Shown piece after piece: positions 5,244 through 6,967 of a stretch of DNA of 6,967 bases. Every line of letters starts with the position of its first letter. Within the stretch, counting starts at the first letter, position 1. Below the pieces are notes generated by a model. It was not told the DNA's origin and did no database searches. It saw only the letters and a program-made list of their open reading frames with translations. The position numbers and the translations under genes were made by a program. The DNA comes from Candidatus Kaiserbacteria bacterium RIFCSPLOWO2_01_FULL_54_20 (lineage in GTDB: Bacteria; Patescibacteriota; Minisyncoccia; Phycocordibacterales; UBA2100): NCBI GenBank assembly GCA_001783355.1, contig MFMA01000050.1:1-6967 (forward strand), written 5' to 3'.

Positions 5244-6869
5244 ATGCTCACAATCTTCAAAAAAGCGACGAAAGAAGCTCTTGAAGAAATATCGGAGGAG
5301 ATGCGAGTGCGGCAGACGAAGCACTTTATCCTCCTCTTCTCAATGGGTAGTCAGTTCGACCACCTCATCGTCCAGCAACTCGGAAAGCTCGGGGTCTTTT
5401 GCGTCGTTGCCGACCCCGCGAGCGTAAAGGCCGAGGATGTGAAAAAGGCCGCACCGGCGGGCATCATCCTTTCAGGCGGACCGGTGTCAGTGGCCTATGA
5501 CGAACCGCCGCCGTTCGACAACGCAATATTCGACCTTGGAATTCCGACCTTGGGTGTCTGTCTCGGATTCCAGATGTGGGCCAAACACGTCGGCGCAAAA
5601 GTGGCACTACAAGCAAAACGCGAATTCGGAGTTCACACATTTCGCATCAAAGGCGACTCTGCGCTTTTCGAGGGTGTCGCAAAAGAAACACAAGTGCTGG
5701 AGAGTCATGGTGATTCGGTCTCCGACGCTCCGTTCGAAGTGCTTGGCTCGACGGACAACGCGGAAGTTGCCGCGGGACACTCGAATCACTTATGGGGCGT
5801 GCAGTTCCATCCGGAAGTGACCGACACGACGGAGGGCGCGAAAATGTACGAGAACTTTGTCGGGAAAATTTGCGGCATTACCGATCGCTTCCCTGCGCAC
5901 TCTGTCGCAGAAGCGAAGATAGCTGAACTGAAAAAACTGGTCGCCGGCAAAAAGGTTCTCATTGCGCTTTCCGGCGGCTCGGACTCGTCGGTCGTCGCCT
6001 ACCTCCTAAAACATGCCTTAAAATCCAGTGAGATAAAATCCAGTGAGATGTCATCTCACTGTTTGAAAGGAGTGTATATTCGTGGCATAGACAGGCCGGA
6101 CGACGAGGCGTACGTGAAAAAATATTTTGGGAACGAGGATTGGATAGAACTTAAGATCGCCGACGCGACGAAAGAATTTCTGCAAGCGCTCAAGGGCAAG
6201 ACCGACATGCGCGAGAAGCGTCTTGCGATGCGCGGCGTGTACAAAGAAGTACTCGAAAAGAAAATACAAGAATTTGGCGCCGACTTCGTCGCGCAAGGGA
6301 CGCTCTACACCGATGTGCGCGAAAGCGGCCATGGCCACGCGACTGGCGCGCGTGTTGCGGAAATAAAAGTGCATCACAACGTCAAGCTCGGCTTCTCCGT
6401 GCCGGAGCTCTCCCCACTCGAAGATCAGGTCAAGGATTCGGCACGAGGTATTGGTCGTGATATTGGCGTTCCCGAGGACTTGCTCGTGCGGCACCCTTTC
6501 CCCGGCCCAGGCCTCGTCGTCCGAATTGAGGGCGAAGTGACCGACAAGAGCTTGCGTGTGGCACGCGCTATCGACGGTATTTACGTCGAAGAATTGCGCG
6601 CCGCCGACCTATACAAAACGGTCTGGCAGGCCGGTGCGACGCTCACACATTCGATGCATACCGAAAGCAAGGGTGATGGCGCGGGCTTAGGCCATGTGGT
6701 GGCGCTTTGGGCAGTCTGGAGCGTCAACGGCTTTACCGCGCGCTTCGCCCAGCTCCCCTACGATTTTCTGGACAAAGTCTCGCGTCGCATCACCAACGAG
6801 GTGCGCGAAGTCGGCTCGGTCGTCTACCGCATCTCCGACAAACCGCCTTCGACGATAGAGTGGGGCTAG
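5244..6869 (+). CDS. guaA: GMP synthase (glutamine-hydrolysing) GuaA
   Basis: The protein has 541 residues from ATG 5244. GuaA aminates XMP to GMP using ATP and ammonia from glutamine, the last step of guanine nucleotide synthesis, in the cytosol. The class I amidotransferase domain (about 25-210) has LSGGPVSV (77-84), the nucleophile Cys106 in GVCLGFQ, and His189/Glu191 in GVQFHPEV. The ATP-pyrophosphatase domain starts at SGGSDSSV (243-250, usually SGGVDSSV). The C-terminal dimerisation domain has HPFPGPGL (417-424), LPYDFLDKVSRRITNEV and the terminal KPPSTIEWG. Oddities: residues 259-273 are encoded by a repeat/palindrome insertion; the usual VGVMGDxRTY segment is replaced at 466-484; YPDVIES is YTDVRES. 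Start: ATG 5244 has no Shine-Dalgarno and may be leaderless. GTG 5307 has GGAGG 8 nt upstream and gives a canonical N-terminus (about 520 residues), so it is a serious alternative; ATG 5301 is too close to the site. Confidence 0.93.
   Translation: MLTIFKKATKEALEEISEEMRVRQTKHFILLFSMGSQFDHLIVQQLGKLGVFCVVADPASVKAEDVKKAAPAGIILSGGPVSVAYDEPPPFDNAIFDLGIPTLGVCLGFQMWAKHVGAKVALQAKREFGVHTFRIKGDSALFEGVAKETQVLESHGDSVSDAPFEVLGSTDNAEVAAGHSNHLWGVQFHPEVTDTTEGAKMYENFVGKICGITDRFPAHSVAEAKIAELKKLVAGKKVLIALSGGSDSSVVAYLLKHALKSSEIKSSEMSSHCLKGVYIRGIDRPDDEAYVKKYFGNEDWIELKIADATKEFLQALKGKTDMREKRLAMRGVYKEVLEKKIQEFGADFVAQGTLYTDVRESGHGHATGARVAEIKVHHNVKLGFSVPELSPLEDQVKDSARGIGRDIGVPEDLLVRHPFPGPGLVVRIEGEVTDKSLRVARAIDGIYVEELRAADLYKTVWQAGATLTHSMHTESKGDGAGLGHVVALWAVWSVNGFTARFAQLPYDFLDKVSRRITNEVREVGSVVYRISDKPPSTIEWG
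5294..5298 (+). promoter_or_regulatory. Shine-Dalgarno-like GGAGG for an alternative guaA start
   Basis: GGAGG lies 8 nt before GTG 5307 (residue 22 of the long form) and 2 nt before ATG 5301. It may instead be an ordinary Glu-rich codon run (EEISEEM). It matters because it would shift the guaA start by 63 bp. Confidence 0.4.
6020..6061 (+). repeat. Tandem 15-bp repeat plus perfect palindrome inside guaA
   Basis: Two identical 15-bp units AAAATCCAGTGAGAT occupy 6020-6034 and 6035-6049. The second unit runs into a perfect palindrome: CAGTGAGATG (6041-6050), central T, CATCTCACTG (6052-6061). The insertion keeps the frame and encodes KSSEI, KSSEM, then SSHC (residues 260-273), between the first ATP-pyrophosphatase helix and the next strand, where GuaA normally has a short linker. 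Either unit can pair with the right arm, so two alternative hairpins are possible. Confidence 0.85.
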
Positions 6870-6872
6870 ACC

Positions 6873-6967
6873 ATGAGTAAGCTCTCCTGGACACTCCTCT
6901 TGACGGCTTCGATGGCAGGCATAGCCGCCTTTTATCCGATAACGAAGATCCTCGACGGCGCTATAGA
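6873..6967 (+). CDS. Start of a probable membrane-anchored protein, 3' end beyond the window
   Basis: Only 31 codons are visible. The reading starts MSKLSWTLLLTASMAG and continues through a hydrophobic stretch (about residues 5-26) typical of an N-terminal membrane anchor or uncleaved signal, then ITKILDGAI. ATG 6873 is 3 nt after the guaA stop. The ribosome site is weak (GTGGGG within the end of guaA), so cotranscription and coupling with guaA are likely. There is too little sequence to name a family. Confidence 0.5.
   Translation, partial: MSKLSWTLLLTASMAGIAAFYPITKILDGAI

Noticed and set aside
6020..6061. CRISPR array or intrinsic terminator at the guaA repeat
   Set aside because: There are only two directly adjoining 15-bp units with no spacers, and the hairpin has only a short TTT after it, in the middle of an intact gene.
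6051..6494. Minus-strand frame of 147 codons inside guaA
   Set aside because: Shadow of guaA, whose ATP-pyrophosphatase and dimerisation motifs are on the plus strand.

Overview
The window looks like part of a Patescibacteria (CPR) genome, probably Parcubacteria-like. The evidence is a compact division and cell-wall (dcw) cluster, a MurF-type ligase with no N-terminal substrate domain, a minimal FtsL-like protein, very tight or overlapping genes, and a divergent GuaA. TGA acts as a stop (ends of rsmH and ftsI), so the TGA-recoding lineages (Gracilibacteria, Absconditabacteria) are unlikely. The lineage is inferred from gene content and style, not from a marker phylogeny.

Layout. Bases 1-4281, minus strand, hold a dcw operon read right to left: mraZ (4281-3847), rsmH (3791-2772), an ftsL-like gene (2833-2429), ftsI (2439-721) and a murF-like gene (698 to beyond base 1, partial). 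rsmH and ftsL overlap by 62 bp, ftsL and ftsI by 11 bp, and ftsI to murF is a 22-nt gap, so these genes are very probably cotranscribed and translationally coupled. Together they give the operon regulator, a 16S rRNA methyltransferase, a divisome scaffold, the septal transpeptidase and a late cytoplasmic step of peptidoglycan precursor synthesis.

Bases 4282-4470 form the control region. They hold two perfect MraZ boxes just before mraZ, a candidate -10, a consensus DnaA box, an AGCG-rich short repeat, and a strong intrinsic terminator that ends the upstream gene. Bases 4471-5136 (minus) encode an unrecognised soluble protein with its own promoter. A short divergent promoter region separates it from guaA.

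Bases 5244-6869 (plus) are guaA (glutamine-hydrolysing GMP synthase). Catalytic motifs of both domains are present, but a conserved stretch of the C-terminal dimerisation domain is changed. The gene also carries an in-frame tandem repeat joined to a perfect palindrome. Three bases after guaA a gene for a probable membrane-anchored protein begins and runs off the right edge.

I did not find a new defence system or mobile element. The most unusual items are the repeat/palindrome insertion in guaA, the altered GuaA motif, and the combined MraZ-box and DnaA-box control region.
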